64,000 bases of DNA from Listeria monocytogenes. Its GTDB lineage: Bacteria; Bacillota; Bacilli; Lactobacillales; Listeriaceae. Shown here piece by piece: positions 56,415 to 64,000 of the stretch. A model generated the notes under the pieces. It saw only the letters and a list, made by a program, of their open reading frames with translations. It had not been told where the DNA came from and did not search any database. Numbering within the stretch: position 1 is the first letter of the stretch; every line of letters starts with the position of its first letter. The translations under genes and the position numbers were made by a program. The DNA is taken from NCBI RefSeq assembly GCF_013282665.1, contig NZ_CP054041.1, forward strand, positions 692,501-756,500. Reading direction: 5' to 3'.

Positions 56415-57584
56415 TCAGAAACGATTTCCTTTCCCTAAGTTAACTTCTGGAGCATTATATCTCGCCGATAACACGAGTCCAAGTGCCATAAATGCGCCAA
56501 GAAGTGAGCTTCCCCCATAACTGACAAAAAGTAGCGGAATACCGGTAATTGGAAGAAGACCAATTGTCATCCCGATATTTTCTAAAACGTGAAATAAAAT
56601 CATCGAGCAAACACCTGCACAAATATACGAGTAAAAAGGAATATTTATATCTAAAGCTACTCGAATTATTTGGTAAATCAGTAAAAAGTATAACATAATA
56701 AGCACACAGCCACCAATGAAACCGAAATTCCCACCGATAATAGAAAAAATAAAATCATTATGGTTTTCCGGAATCGCAATAGCTTGATTACCGATTCCAT
56801 TTCCTTGTAACTGCCCAGAACCAATCGCTTGCATTGAACGAAGTAACTGCATTCCGTCGCCAAGCGGATCCTCTTCCGGCCTTAACCAAGAAGTGATACG
56901 TTTAAATTGGTATGGTTTAAAGCCTAATTTTTGTAAGAAGGCCTGATTGTACATCACTAAATAGATTAAAGTCCCACCAATAAGTGCGATTGAACTGAAA
57001 ACTGGTAACAAAATTTTCCAAGTGACGCCACTAAGAAATACCATACCAACAATAATAGCAATAAATACTAAAATCGTTCCGAGGTCCGGTTGAAGTGCTA
57101 CAAGACCAAGCGGAAGAATAGAAACAATACCTATTTTTAAAAGTAACTGCATATCTAAACTTACGGTATGTATTTTATATTTTTTATTATGATCCCAAAT
57201 GACTTTCGCAAGTGCTAAAATCAAAAAACTTTTCATTAATTCTGATGGTTGCAGACTCCCAAGCGATCCGATACTAATCCAACTTTTGGATCCTTTTCGC
57301 TCATCACCAACGATGAGTACAAGCACTAGCAACAAGTTGCCGATTCCATAAAGATAGTACGCCGCCCATTGCAGCTTATCATAATCGAAAAAAAGTACAA
57401 TAACAATAACTACACCAGTAGAAATAACAATCCAAATAGATTGTTGCAACAAGAAATTATTTGTATATTGGTCGTTTACAAGTCCAGCAACATAAATCGC
57501 CACAAGACCAATAACACAAAGCAACATCATTAAAAATATAATCGAATAGTCTACTCGAACTGCTTTTTTTCTATTTCTAGCCAT
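56415..57584 (-). CDS. rodA2: SEDS peptidoglycan glycosyltransferase, second RodA paralogue
   Basis: This 389-residue paralogue of the next gene shares the same motifs in the same order: FLILALAKVIWDH, LQPDLGTILVFIAI, AIPENHNDFIFSII and GIPLLFVSYGGSSLL (L-V replaces P-F). It starts MARNRKKAVRVDYS; the ATG at 57584 follows AAAGGACGG, and an in-frame extension upstream has no site. It is separated from rodA1 by 76 bp with no terminator. The pair probably arose by tandem duplication. Confidence 0.9.
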   Translation of the reverse strand: MARNRKKAVRVDYSIIFLMMLLCVIGLVAIYVAGLVNDQYTNNFLLQQSIWIVISTGVVIVIVLFFDYDKLQWAAYYLYGIGNLLLVLVLIVGDERKGSKSWISIGSLGSLQPSELMKSFLILALAKVIWDHNKKYKIHTVSLDMQLLLKIGIVSILPLGLVALQPDLGTILVFIAIIVGMVFLSGVTWKILLPVFSSIALIGGTLIYLVMYNQAFLQKLGFKPYQFKRITSWLRPEEDPLGDGMQLLRSMQAIGSGQLQGNGIGNQAIAIPENHNDFIFSIIGGNFGFIGGCVLIMLYFLLIYQIIRVALDINIPFYSYICAGVCSMILFHVLENIGMTIGLLPITGIPLLFVSYGGSSLLGAFMALGLVLSARYNAPEVNLGKGNRF

Positions 57585-57617
57585 TGTTTTCCGTCCTTTT
57601 GTGTTTGAATTTAAATG

Positions 57618-57655
57618 TAAAAAGGCTGCTATTCTTAAAAAGAGCAACAGCCTTC
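57618..57655 (-). terminator. terminator of hupDGC
   Basis: The minus strand has AAGGCTGTTGCTCTT/AAGAATAGCAGCCTT with G-U pairs, then T5. It separates hup from the rodA pair. Confidence 0.85.
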
Positions 57656-57725
57656 ATCTATTATAATAAAGTTTACCTTGGATAGGAAGCTTTTTCACCA
57701 AATTCTAATCTTCTTTCTGTTTTCT

Positions 57726-58517
57726 TTAATATTCAAAACGAGTCGAAGCAAGTGGATGAATATGTTGCTTCCCATCTTTTTCGGTAATATCCGCTGTAAT
57801 ATGGAAAACATCACGAAGCAGCTCTGTCGTGAAAACTTCTCTAGGCGAGCCATCTTTGACTAATTGTCCATTTTCGCATACAAAAACATGGTCACTGTAA
57901 ATTGCCGCCTGATTTAAATCATGTAAAACGAGCACGATAGTTAATTTATATTCTTTATTTAAATGCACGAGTAAATCTAACAATTCTAGTTGATGCGCAA
58001 TATCTAAATAAGTAGTTGGCTCATCTAATAATAAAATAGGCGTTTTTTGCGCAAGAGCCATTGCCAGCCACGCGCGTTGTCGTTCCCCGCCTGATAACGA
58101 ATGTAGTGGGCGATAAGCTAATTCTTCTAAGTTACACACTTTAATAGCCCAGTGAATGACCGCCTCGTCCTCTTCTTGCAAAGTAGAGAGCCAGCTTCGG
58201 TGCGGCAAACGACCATACGCTACTAAATCATGCACCATCACATCTACCAAACCTTCTGGAGCTTGTGATAACATCGTCATTTTTTTCGCTAATTCTTTCG
58301 ATGGGATTTCAGTAATGTTTTTATCATTTAAGAAAACCTCCCCGCTATCCGGTGTCAAAAGGCGCATCATCAAACGCAGCATAGTCGATTTCCCCGAGCC
58401 GTTTGGACCGATAAGCGTAGTGATTTTCCCTTCTGGAATGCTCGCGTTCACGTTTTTCATTTCAAAATCTCTTTTACGTGAGAAAGAAACATTTTTTAGT
58501 TCTAATGCTGAATTCAT
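57726..58517 (-). CDS. hupC: haem/Fe ABC transporter ATPase HupC
   Basis: The 263-residue FhuC/FecE-type ATPase has Walker A GPNGSGKST, signature LSGGERQR, Walker B ILLLDEPTTYLD and LVLHDLNQA. It is the third gene of the hupDGC operon and starts inside the permease gene's end (4-bp overlap, ATGA). In Listeria this system is known to import haem and haemoglobin iron. Confidence 0.93.
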   Translation of the reverse strand: MNSALELKNVSFSRKRDFEMKNVNASIPEGKITTLIGPNGSGKSTMLRLMMRLLTPDSGEVFLNDKNITEIPSKELAKKMTMLSQAPEGLVDVMVHDLVAYGRLPHRSWLSTLQEEDEAVIHWAIKVCNLEELAYRPLHSLSGGERQRAWLAMALAQKTPILLLDEPTTYLDIAHQLELLDLLVHLNKEYKLTIVLVLHDLNQAAIYSDHVFVCENGQLVKDGSPREVFTTELLRDVFHITADITEKDGKQHIHPLASTRFEY

Positions 58518-59524
58518 GAAGCTACCCTCCCTCTTTGAAGTAAGAATAAGAAGAATGGTGCGCCTATCATCGCAAGCAGGATTCCAACAGGAAGTTCAAT
58601 GGAACCAAACCAACTTCTAGCCGCCGTATCAGCAAAACCAACTAATAAAGCCCCGCCAAGTGCGGAAAGCGGTAGTAAATATTTATAGTCATTCCCGATA
58701 ATTAGACGAAAAATATGTGGCACAACAAGCCCAACAAAGCCTATAAGTCCAGCTACACTAACCGCCACACCGCTTAGAAAAGCTGCCAACATTATAATGA
58801 AAAAGCGATGTCGTTCCACAGAAAAGCCAAGTAATTTCGCAGCATCGTCCCCTAGTAGCAATACATTAGAAGAACGAATCGCAAAACCACTTAAAACAAA
58901 TCCAACCAGCATATACGGCCAAATCATATCCAAATGATACCAGCTTTTCCCAGAAAGCGTTCCTGTCATCCAAGAAATAACACTTTGGACCCGGTTGCTA
59001 TAAAGTACCATAACTCCAGAAGTCATTGCGCCAATAAAAGCATTAATAGCAACACCAGATAAAATGACACGTAATGGGGAAACGCCACGATCCCATGCTA
59101 ATAAATAAATTAAAATGGCCGTACCAAAAGCACCTAAAAATGCGCCAATTGGAACAAAAGAAGCCAAAGCAGGAAATGCTAATGTCATTAAAATGGCCAC
59201 AAAACCGCCACCCGCTGAAACCCCAATTACACCTGGATCTGCTAATGGATTTCGCATAACACCTTGCAATAAGCAGCCAGCAATTGCCAGTGCCGCTCCT
59301 ACTAAGAAAGCAATTAATAACCGCGGCAATCGCAAGTTCCAAATCAATTGGTTCGCCAGGTCACTCCCGCCACCAGTCAAAGTTTGCCAAGCGTCACTAT
59401 ATGTAATTTTCACGGACCCCGTTGTCAGTCCGTAGAAAAAAGCTAAAATAAGTAAAACGATTACTACAATAAAAGTTATCCGTCTACGTTTTCGCCGCGG
59501 ATCATGCGCCTTCACAGTTGTCAT
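58514..59524 (-). CDS. hupG: haem/Fe ABC transporter permease HupG
   Basis: This 336-residue FecCD/BtuC-type permease has about ten helices. Motifs are RLPRLLIAFLVGAALAIAG, NPLADPGVIGVSAGGG and GLVVPHIFRLIIGNDYKYLLP (ATPase contact loop, then GFADTAARSW). One base overlaps the hupD stop. The same family covers ferric-siderophore importers; haem is inferred from gene order in Listeria. Confidence 0.93.
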   Translation of the reverse strand: MTTVKAHDPRRKRRRITFIVVIVLLILAFFYGLTTGSVKITYSDAWQTLTGGGSDLANQLIWNLRLPRLLIAFLVGAALAIAGCLLQGVMRNPLADPGVIGVSAGGGFVAILMTLAFPALASFVPIGAFLGAFGTAILIYLLAWDRGVSPLRVILSGVAINAFIGAMTSGVMVLYSNRVQSVISWMTGTLSGKSWYHLDMIWPYMLVGFVLSGFAIRSSNVLLLGDDAAKLLGFSVERHRFFIIMLAAFLSGVAVSVAGLIGFVGLVVPHIFRLIIGNDYKYLLPLSALGGALLVGFADTAARSWFGSIELPVGILLAMIGAPFFLFLLQRGRVAS

Positions 59525-60495
59525 TAGTTATCCACCTTATTTATCTCATCTGTCATATAATCCAATGCTTGATCAATTTTAATTCCAGGATTTGTTCCGA
59601 ATAGCTCTGCCGGAAGTACGACAATATGATCATTTTTAACGGCGCTTGTTGAATTCCAAGCTTCATTTTGTTTCATTTCTTTCTTGAATGCTGCTTCTGT
59701 TTCTTTTTCGTCCCCGCCATGAATCATTAAGAAAATCACTTCCGGGTCAGCTGCAACAATTTTTTCTACGTTCATCGAAGCATATTGCGGAAAGTTTTCA
59801 ACGCCTTTAAAATCTTTCGCTATATTTTCTCCGCCAGCAATTTCTAAAACATTTCCACTTAATGAGGACGGTAATGCCGCGTAATTACTTCCGGGAGCGC
59901 CTAGCACAAGTAATGAGCGTACTTTTTTACCTTGTTGTTTCTTCTTCACTTCCGCCACTTTTTGATCAATATTCGTTTCTAACTCTTTGGCTTTTGTTTC
60001 TTTACCTAAAAGCTCGCCAAGTACAGCAATTTGTTGTTTAATTTCATCAATTGAGTTAGCTCCGGTCAACACGACTTTTGGCCCGACACCTTCCATCGCA
60101 GGAACATCTTTTAAGTTTTGTTCTGAACTTGCGACAATAGCATCTGCACCAAGAGAGGCAATTTTTTCTAAATTCAAATCATGGGTATTGCCGACTTCTG
60201 TAGCTTTCTTCGCACCACTAGGAACACCACTCGCATCCGTTGTTTGGCGCCCTACCACCGTTCCACCAAGTGCATAGATAATATTCATATCCGCATTCGT
60301 CAGTGCGATAATTCGCTCTGGTTTTTTATCAAAAGAAACATCACGCCCGGCCATATCTGTTATTGTTAGAGCCGCTTGCGATTTATTTTCCGTTTTTGTT
60401 GTTTCATTATTTGTATCAGTTGCCGTATCATTTCCACACGATGCAAGGAGTAGTGCGGCTGTTATACTTAATGTCAATATAGTTATTTTCTTCAT
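59524..60495 (-). CDS. hupD: haem-binding lipoprotein HupD
   Basis: The 323-residue substrate-binding lipoprotein has lipobox LLASC (C20) and the periplasmic-binding (TroA/FepB-like) fold: ITDMAGRDVSFDKKPERIIAL, VGRQTTDASGVPSGAKK, VGNTHDLNLEKIASLGADAIVAS and VEKIVAADPEVIFLM. The ATG at 60495 follows GGAGGGGAATT. A Fur box upstream (60570-60584) predicts iron repression. Confidence 0.93.
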   Translation of the reverse strand: MKKITILTLSITAALLLASCGNDTATDTNNETTKTENKSQAALTITDMAGRDVSFDKKPERIIALTNADMNIIYALGGTVVGRQTTDASGVPSGAKKATEVGNTHDLNLEKIASLGADAIVASSEQNLKDVPAMEGVGPKVVLTGANSIDEIKQQIAVLGELLGKETKAKELETNIDQKVAEVKKKQQGKKVRSLLVLGAPGSNYAALPSSLSGNVLEIAGGENIAKDFKGVENFPQYASMNVEKIVAADPEVIFLMIHGGDEKETEAAFKKEMKQNEAWNSTSAVKNDHIVVLPAELFGTNPGIKIDQALDYMTDEINKVDN

Positions 60496-60533
60496 AATTC
60501 CCCTCCACAACACTGTCCTTTTCATTTTACTAA

Positions 60534-60562
60534 ATTATAACACGATATTCAAAAAGACGAAC
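60534..60562 (-). promoter_or_regulatory. hupDGC promoter
   Basis: The minus strand has an extended -10 TGTTATAAT (60534-60542) with a weak -35 GTTCGT at 17 bp (60557-60562). Confidence 0.6.
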
Positions 60563-60569
60563 CCCTAAT

Positions 60570-60584
60570 TGAGAATTATTTTCA
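60570..60584. promoter_or_regulatory. Fur box between hupDGC and the divergent small gene
   Basis: TGAGAAT-T-ATTTTCA fits the 7-1-7 Fur consensus TGATAAT-N-ATTATCA with two mismatches. It lies just upstream of the hupD -35 and about 40 bp before the TATAAT of the divergent gene. Confidence 0.8.
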
Positions 60585-60622
60585 TCTATATTCAAATAGT
60601 CGATATTTTTCTGCTGATACTT

Positions 60623-60628
60623 TATAAT
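60623..60628 (+). promoter_or_regulatory. -10 element of the 54-residue protein gene
   Basis: TATAAT ends only 22 bp before the start codon, leaving a short leader with AAGGAGGCGA. No good -35 is seen. Confidence 0.45.
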
Positions 60629-60650
60629 TAACTTAAGGAGGCGATGAAAA

Positions 60651-60815
60651 ATGACTGATAATCTTTTTCCAAATCTAGCGCATGAAAATTGCAAAGAAAC
60701 AATGCCCCCAGTCACGACCGAACAATTCAAAGAAGCAGCCATTCTCGAAAAGAATCGCAAACTCGAAGAAATCTTAAACATCGTTGATAAAAAGAAACCA
60801 AGTATTAAAAAATAA
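60651..60815 (+). CDS. small hypothetical protein, 54 residues
   Basis: The product starts MTDNLFPNLAHENCK, is charged, and ends in a Lys-rich tail (DKKKPSIKK). No membrane helix or signal is present. The ATG follows AAGGAGGCGATGAAAA, a strong site, and the frame is bounded by a promoter-like -10 and a terminator, so it is probably real. It is divergent from hupDGC across a Fur box, so iron control is possible. No family recognised. Confidence 0.72.
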   Translation: MTDNLFPNLAHENCKETMPPVTTEQFKEAAILEKNRKLEEILNIVDKKKPSIKK

Positions 60816-60816
60816 C

Positions 60817-60848
60817 GAGGACCTGTTCGTGCAGGTTCTTTATTTTTC
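60817..60848 (+). terminator. terminator of the 54-residue protein gene
   Basis: The GGACCTG/CAGGTTC stem (60820-60837) is followed by TTTATTTTT. Confidence 0.75.
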
Positions 60849-60947
60849 GTTTAATTCCGAGTTAACTCATAAGATAAGTTATATTTATTTTATTTCGCTT
60901 AAAAATCATGTATACTAGAAAAAAAGACACGTCAGGAGGCTCCTACA

Positions 60948-61709
60948 TTGGCTATTTTAGAACTTAATTTCAAATCAGTTTGTTTAGCTATGCAAACAAG
61001 TGTAACGGTGATTTTGCCCGAAACAGATGCACTTTATCATGACTCGATTCCTAAATATAAAACATTATATATTCTTCACGGTTTGTCGAATAACCACACA
61101 ACTTATGTACGCAATACGAATATCGAACGCTATGCCACTGAGAAAGGGCTCGCTGTCATTATGCCGGCAGCAGATCATAGCTTCTACTCTAACATGGTTC
61201 ACGGTCGCGACTTTTTTGAGTTTGTTAGCACGGAACTGCCGCACGTCATGAAAAATTGGTTCCCACTTTCGGATAAAAAAGAAGATACATTCATAGCTGG
61301 TCATTCCATGGGAGGTTATGGTGCGTTCAAAGTTGCACTTACTTTTCCAGAAAAATTCCAAGCTGCGGCTAGTATGTCCGGCGTCATGGATATTAATTAT
61401 ATCATTAAAGAAGACTGCTTCGAAAATTTCAGCACACGTGCCATCACTGGAGAAATGACCAGCCAAACTGGTACGGAAAATGACTTATTCCACTTATTAG
61501 AAACTAATCTAACAAACAACGTGGAGTTACCAGCTCTTTTCCAAAATTGTGGTACAGAAGATTTTCTTTATGAAGACAATATTCGTTTCCGTGATTTTGC
61601 ACTTGAGAGACATGCTCCACTAGAATACCGCGAAGGCCCCGGCGACCATGATTGGGAGTTTTGGGATAAGAGTATAAAAGAAATTATCGACTGGCTTCCA
61701 CTTTCATAA
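60948..61709 (+). CDS. esterase D / tributyrin esterase-like alpha/beta hydrolase
   Basis: The 253-residue serine hydrolase has ILHGLSNNHTTY (oxyanion strand), the nucleophile elbow GHSMGGYGAFK (S120), an acid in CGTEDFLYEDN and the histidine in GPGDHDWEFW. It is of the EstA/FrmB (S-formylglutathione hydrolase-like) family, so short-chain acyl esters are likely substrates. The TTG start follows GTCAGGAGG. The ribosome site AGGAGGCTCCT is self-complementary and could be partly hidden in a hairpin. Confidence 0.9.
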   Translation: MAILELNFKSVCLAMQTSVTVILPETDALYHDSIPKYKTLYILHGLSNNHTTYVRNTNIERYATEKGLAVIMPAADHSFYSNMVHGRDFFEFVSTELPHVMKNWFPLSDKKEDTFIAGHSMGGYGAFKVALTFPEKFQAAASMSGVMDINYIIKEDCFENFSTRAITGEMTSQTGTENDLFHLLETNLTNNVELPALFQNCGTEDFLYEDNIRFRDFALERHAPLEYREGPGDHDWEFWDKSIKEIIDWLPLS

Positions 61710-61748
61710 AAAGAAGACTTGGACTCATCATCCAAGTCTTCTTTTTTA
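61709..61748. terminator. bidirectional terminator, esterase / gadD3
   Basis: A perfect 13-bp AAGAAGACTTGGA/TCCAAGTCTTCTT stem (61711-61723, 61731-61743) has T6 on the plus strand and T-rich flank on the other. Confidence 0.93.
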
Positions 61749-63149
61749 ATGCGTAAATCCGTATGAATCGTTGCGTTCTTTGTCATGATACAGCACTCTA
61801 GCATGTTCCAGATTATGAATCGCGTCTGCAAAGTCAGCGGCAAACTCTTCTGCCACGTTATAGCCTAAGTCTGCTCGGCAAACAAACCGTTGAATAATCG
61901 TATCGCTTAAATCAGCCGGAAGTGGATAGGCTGGAACTTGCCACCCTTTCATCAAAAGCTGATCAGCCAAATCATACAGCGTCCACTCTACATCCAGTCC
62001 TTCCTTCAATTTGTAACAAACAATCGGTAAATTAGCGCCATCATTAATAATTTCAAAATAGCCGCTTTTTTCAACCGTTTTTGAAAGATATAGGGCTGTT
62101 TTCTTTGTTTTTTCATGAATTTCTCGGTAGCCTTCAAATCCATAACGTAAGAAATTATAATATTGACCAATAATTTGGCTCGCACTACGAGAGAAATTAA
62201 TCGCCATTGTCGGCATCGAACCACCTAAGTAGCTAACTTCAAAAATAAGCTCTTTTGGTAAATATTCTTTATCTTTCCACAAAATCCAGCCAACACCCGG
62301 ATAAACCAATCCGTATTTATGACCAGAAGTATTTATAGAAACAACATTTTTAAGGCGGAAATCCCAAGGTAATTCGGGATTTACAAATGGTGTAAACATC
62401 GCGCCACTTGCGCCGTCAATATGAATGACTAATTGATGCTCGTTTGCTTCATTATATGCCTCTACTTTTTCATCTAATAATTGAATATCATCAAATTTAC
62501 CAGTATAAGTAATGCCTAAAATTCCGACAATCCCAATTGTATAATCATCGACCAAATCAAACACTTTATTTACGTCGATACTGAGATGCTCTTTATCCAT
62601 TGGTACAACACGCATATCGACATCCCAGTATACACAGAATTTTTCCCAACATACTTGGTAGCCTGATGAAATAATCAAGTTTGGCCGTTTTGCCTGAATA
62701 TCTAGACCACGTTTTTCCGCATTGTTACGCCAGCGGAATTTCATTGCCAAACCGCCAAGCATACACGCTTCCGAAGACCCCACTGTCGAAGTCCCCAAAT
62801 AAGACATATCTTTGGGCGCATTCCACAAATCAGCCAAAATATTGACACATCGATTTTCCAGTTCAGCTGTTTGCGGATATTCAGATTTATCAATTGCGTT
62901 TTTTTCGAGCGTTTCCGCCATCAGTATTTCTGCCTCTTTTTCCATGTATGTCTGACAAAAAGTCGCCAAGTTTTGCCGCGCATTGCCTTCATCCATCAAC
63001 TGATCTTTCACTAATTGATACGCAATGCGTGGTTCCATCGGTTCCTTTTTTAATACATATTTCGGGATACTCGTGCTTTCTTCCTCAGATCCAAAGAGCG
63101 GGATTCGATAACTTTCGTGTTTCCGCTTGTCGTTTTCACTATAAAGCAT
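61746..63149 (-). CDS. gadD3: glutamate decarboxylase, GadD3 type
   Basis: The 467-residue PLP enzyme converts glutamate and a proton to GABA and CO2, consuming cytoplasmic protons under acid stress. Motifs include TSTVGSSEACMLGG, HIDGASGAMFTPF and the Schiff-base lysine K278 in SINTSGHKYGLVYPG. The E. coli GadB-like C-terminal HT is present (final TH). No GABA/glutamate antiporter gene is adjacent, matching the stand-alone Listeria gadD3. The ATG at 63149 follows AAAGGAGG; an in-frame extension upstream overlaps the promoter. A near-perfect SigB promoter lies at 63192-63217. Confidence 0.94.
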   Translation of the reverse strand: MLYSENDKRKHESYRIPLFGSEEESTSIPKYVLKKEPMEPRIAYQLVKDQLMDEGNARQNLATFCQTYMEKEAEILMAETLEKNAIDKSEYPQTAELENRCVNILADLWNAPKDMSYLGTSTVGSSEACMLGGLAMKFRWRNNAEKRGLDIQAKRPNLIISSGYQVCWEKFCVYWDVDMRVVPMDKEHLSIDVNKVFDLVDDYTIGIVGILGITYTGKFDDIQLLDEKVEAYNEANEHQLVIHIDGASGAMFTPFVNPELPWDFRLKNVVSINTSGHKYGLVYPGVGWILWKDKEYLPKELIFEVSYLGGSMPTMAINFSRSASQIIGQYYNFLRYGFEGYREIHEKTKKTALYLSKTVEKSGYFEIINDGANLPIVCYKLKEGLDVEWTLYDLADQLLMKGWQVPAYPLPADLSDTIIQRFVCRADLGYNVAEEFAADFADAIHNLEHARVLYHDKERNDSYGFTH

Positions 63150-63191
63150 CTTTTTTCCTCCTTTAAAATAACTGATTACCTTCATCCACCA

Positions 63192-63217
63192 ATACCCATT
63201 AAAACACAGAGACAAAC
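63192..63217 (-). promoter_or_regulatory. SigB promoter of gadD3
   Basis: On the minus strand GTTT (63214-63217), a 16-bp spacer and GGGTAT (63192-63197) match the SigB consensus exactly, 42 bp before the start codon. Confidence 0.85.
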
Positions 63218-63239
63218 CGTTCAATTTTTCACAATAATT

Positions 63240-63248
63240 TGTTATACT
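63240..63248 (+). promoter_or_regulatory. extended -10 promoter of the SdpI-like gene
   Basis: TGTTATACT lies 27 bp before the start codon; -35 is not obvious. Confidence 0.55.
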
Positions 63249-63275
63249 ACGGTGGTACCTATAAGGAGGCTCACT

Positions 63276-63584
63276 ATGTTTGATTTAATTTTTCCACTTT
63301 TACTTATTATTCTCGGTGTCATCTACCGGGTGAATCCACCTAAAAATAAAGAAAGTCGCTTTAGTTATCGAACGAAAGCATCTTTAAAAAATGAAATCTC
63401 TTGGCAAAAAGCGCATCAACTACTTGGAATCTACTGGATTACTATCGGGGTTTTACTTTTAGTTTTGTCCCTTACACTCGCTTTTATCCCGATGCACGCC
63501 TTTGTCCGAAGCTCGATTTTATTAACAACAAGTATTTTCGCCGTGCTACTGTCCGTTATTTTAGTTGAGAAAAAACTCCAATAA
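63276..63584 (+). CDS. SdpI/YhfL-family membrane protein
   Basis: The 102-residue protein has three membrane helices (about 3-18, 48-70, 76-96) and the SdpI signature after the first: RVNPPKNKESRFSYRTKASLKNEISWQKAHQL with the conserved Tyr-Arg-Thr and Asn-Glu. SdpI in Bacillus gives immunity to the SDP toxin and controls a repressor; many relatives stand alone, as here, with no toxin gene nearby. The ATG follows AAGGAGG. Confidence 0.85.
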   Translation: MFDLIFPLLLIILGVIYRVNPPKNKESRFSYRTKASLKNEISWQKAHQLLGIYWITIGVLLLVLSLTLAFIPMHAFVRSSILLTTSIFAVLLSVILVEKKLQ

Positions 63585-63613
63585 AAAAGCACCGCGCTAA
63601 GCAGTACTTTTCC
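63585..63613 (-). terminator. terminator of the PRD regulator gene
   Basis: On the minus strand AAAGTACTGC/GCGGTGCTTT pairs with two G-U pairs, then T6. On the plus strand the same arms have two mismatches, so it serves mainly the leftward gene. Confidence 0.65.
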
Positions 63614-63645
63614 TGTAATCCATTACATATAAGTCCAAAAAAATT

Positions 63646-64000
63646 TTACTCTTCTTCTTTTATAATTGTATTGCGTTCGGTAACACGATAAATATGAATT
63701 GTAAGATAGACACGCTCATCTCTTGTTAGTTCTGTATGATGTGTATTAATCAAATAAGCGTCAATTTTTTTCGTGCATTTAAAAGCTTCTGGGTATTTAA
63801 GTTGTACTTGTTCATATAAAAAGTCATCGCCAGAATCAACAATCTCTTTTCGAAGTAAACGTTGTGCGAAATACTGTAAATGTGTAATAAAACGCGTGTA
63901 ATTCAGTGAAGTTTCATCCAAGACCATACCATAATGATATGTAACAATACTTAAAATATCTTGAACAATTTGAGTCATCGCTACAGTCATGTGCATCTGT
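63646..64000 (-). CDS. BglG/LicT-type antiterminator, C-terminal PRD part (cut by window end)
   Basis: The frame is open to the window edge, and the visible 118 or so residues form a PTS regulation domain, probably PRD2. The two regulatory histidines are in RFITHLQYFAQRLL and LTIHIYRV. In such proteins the missing N-terminal CAT domain binds a RAT hairpin in sugar-operon leaders, and the PRDs are phosphorylated by PTS proteins. A transport operon controlled by it should lie just outside. Confidence 0.85.
   Translation of the reverse strand, partial: QMHMTVAMTQIVQDILSIVTYHYGMVLDETSLNYTRFITHLQYFAQRLLRKEIVDSGDDFLYEQVQLKYPEAFKCTKKIDAYLINTHHTELTRDERVYLTIHIYRVTERNTIIKEEE

Overview
The window reads as a Listeria chromosome, most likely L. 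monocytogenes or a close relative. This is judged from family and gene-order recognition, not from a database search. The supporting blocks are pgi, a seven-gene mrp antiporter operon, an LPXTG internalin with MucBP repeats, ltrA, a sufCDSUB operon, a CesRK-like two-component pair, two adjacent rodA paralogues, a HupDGC-type haem importer and a GadD3-type glutamate decarboxylase. Low GC, strong AGGAGG ribosome-binding sites, frequent TTG/GTG starts and Firmicute-type terminators fit this.

Layout. 1-4226: an rRNA operon on the minus strand (16S, tRNA-Ile, tRNA-Ala, the 5' part of 23S) with its leader and promoter. 4227-15200: a DeoR-type regulator, phosphoglucose isomerase, a Nudix-fold protein with a damaged catalytic box, a YugI-type S1 protein, a C-S lyase-type aminotransferase, an HrtBA-like haem exporter, an orphan PTS IIB, aspartokinase, cyclophilin, a 31-residue membrane microprotein and an MFS transporter. 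15240-21533: the mrpABCDEFG Na+/H+ antiporter operon. 21578-29576: a respiratory and redox neighbourhood holding a DHNA-CoA thioesterase, a ClC-type channel, a PrfA/Crp-like regulator, type II NADH dehydrogenase, a ferredoxin/flavodoxin-NADP+ reductase, a YhfK-type NAD(P)-binding protein, YuzB and YuzD.

29577-30745 is the least explained stretch. A consensus SigA promoter drives a roughly 190-nt RNA ending in a strong terminator, with no convincing reading frame. Next to it lies a tandem array of a ~148-bp unit (three copies plus a decayed fourth). The internalin promoter region follows. 30746-41015: the internalin, NifU-like scaffold, LtrA, a CBS-domain membrane protein, GNAT, NagD-type phosphatase, YutD, YunD, TauE/DUF1634 pair and DUF72 protein. 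41078-46267: the SufCDSUB Fe-S assembly operon. 46608-50608: a lipoprotein, then the metNIQ methionine importer under a SAM-I riboswitch. 50631-57584: CesRK with a 62-residue membrane peptide, a CDF metal exporter, YusE, GcvH, an ArsC/Spx-like protein and two RodA glycosyltransferases. 57726-63584: Fur-boxed hupDGC, a divergent 54-residue protein, an esterase, GadD3 and an SdpI-like protein. The window ends inside a PRD-type antiterminator.

Common themes are redox and iron (ndh, fnr, suf, nifU-like, hup, hrt) and general stress. SigB-type promoters are visible upstream of gadD3, the ClC channel and the yhfK-like gene, and a weaker one lies upstream of the CBS-domain gene.
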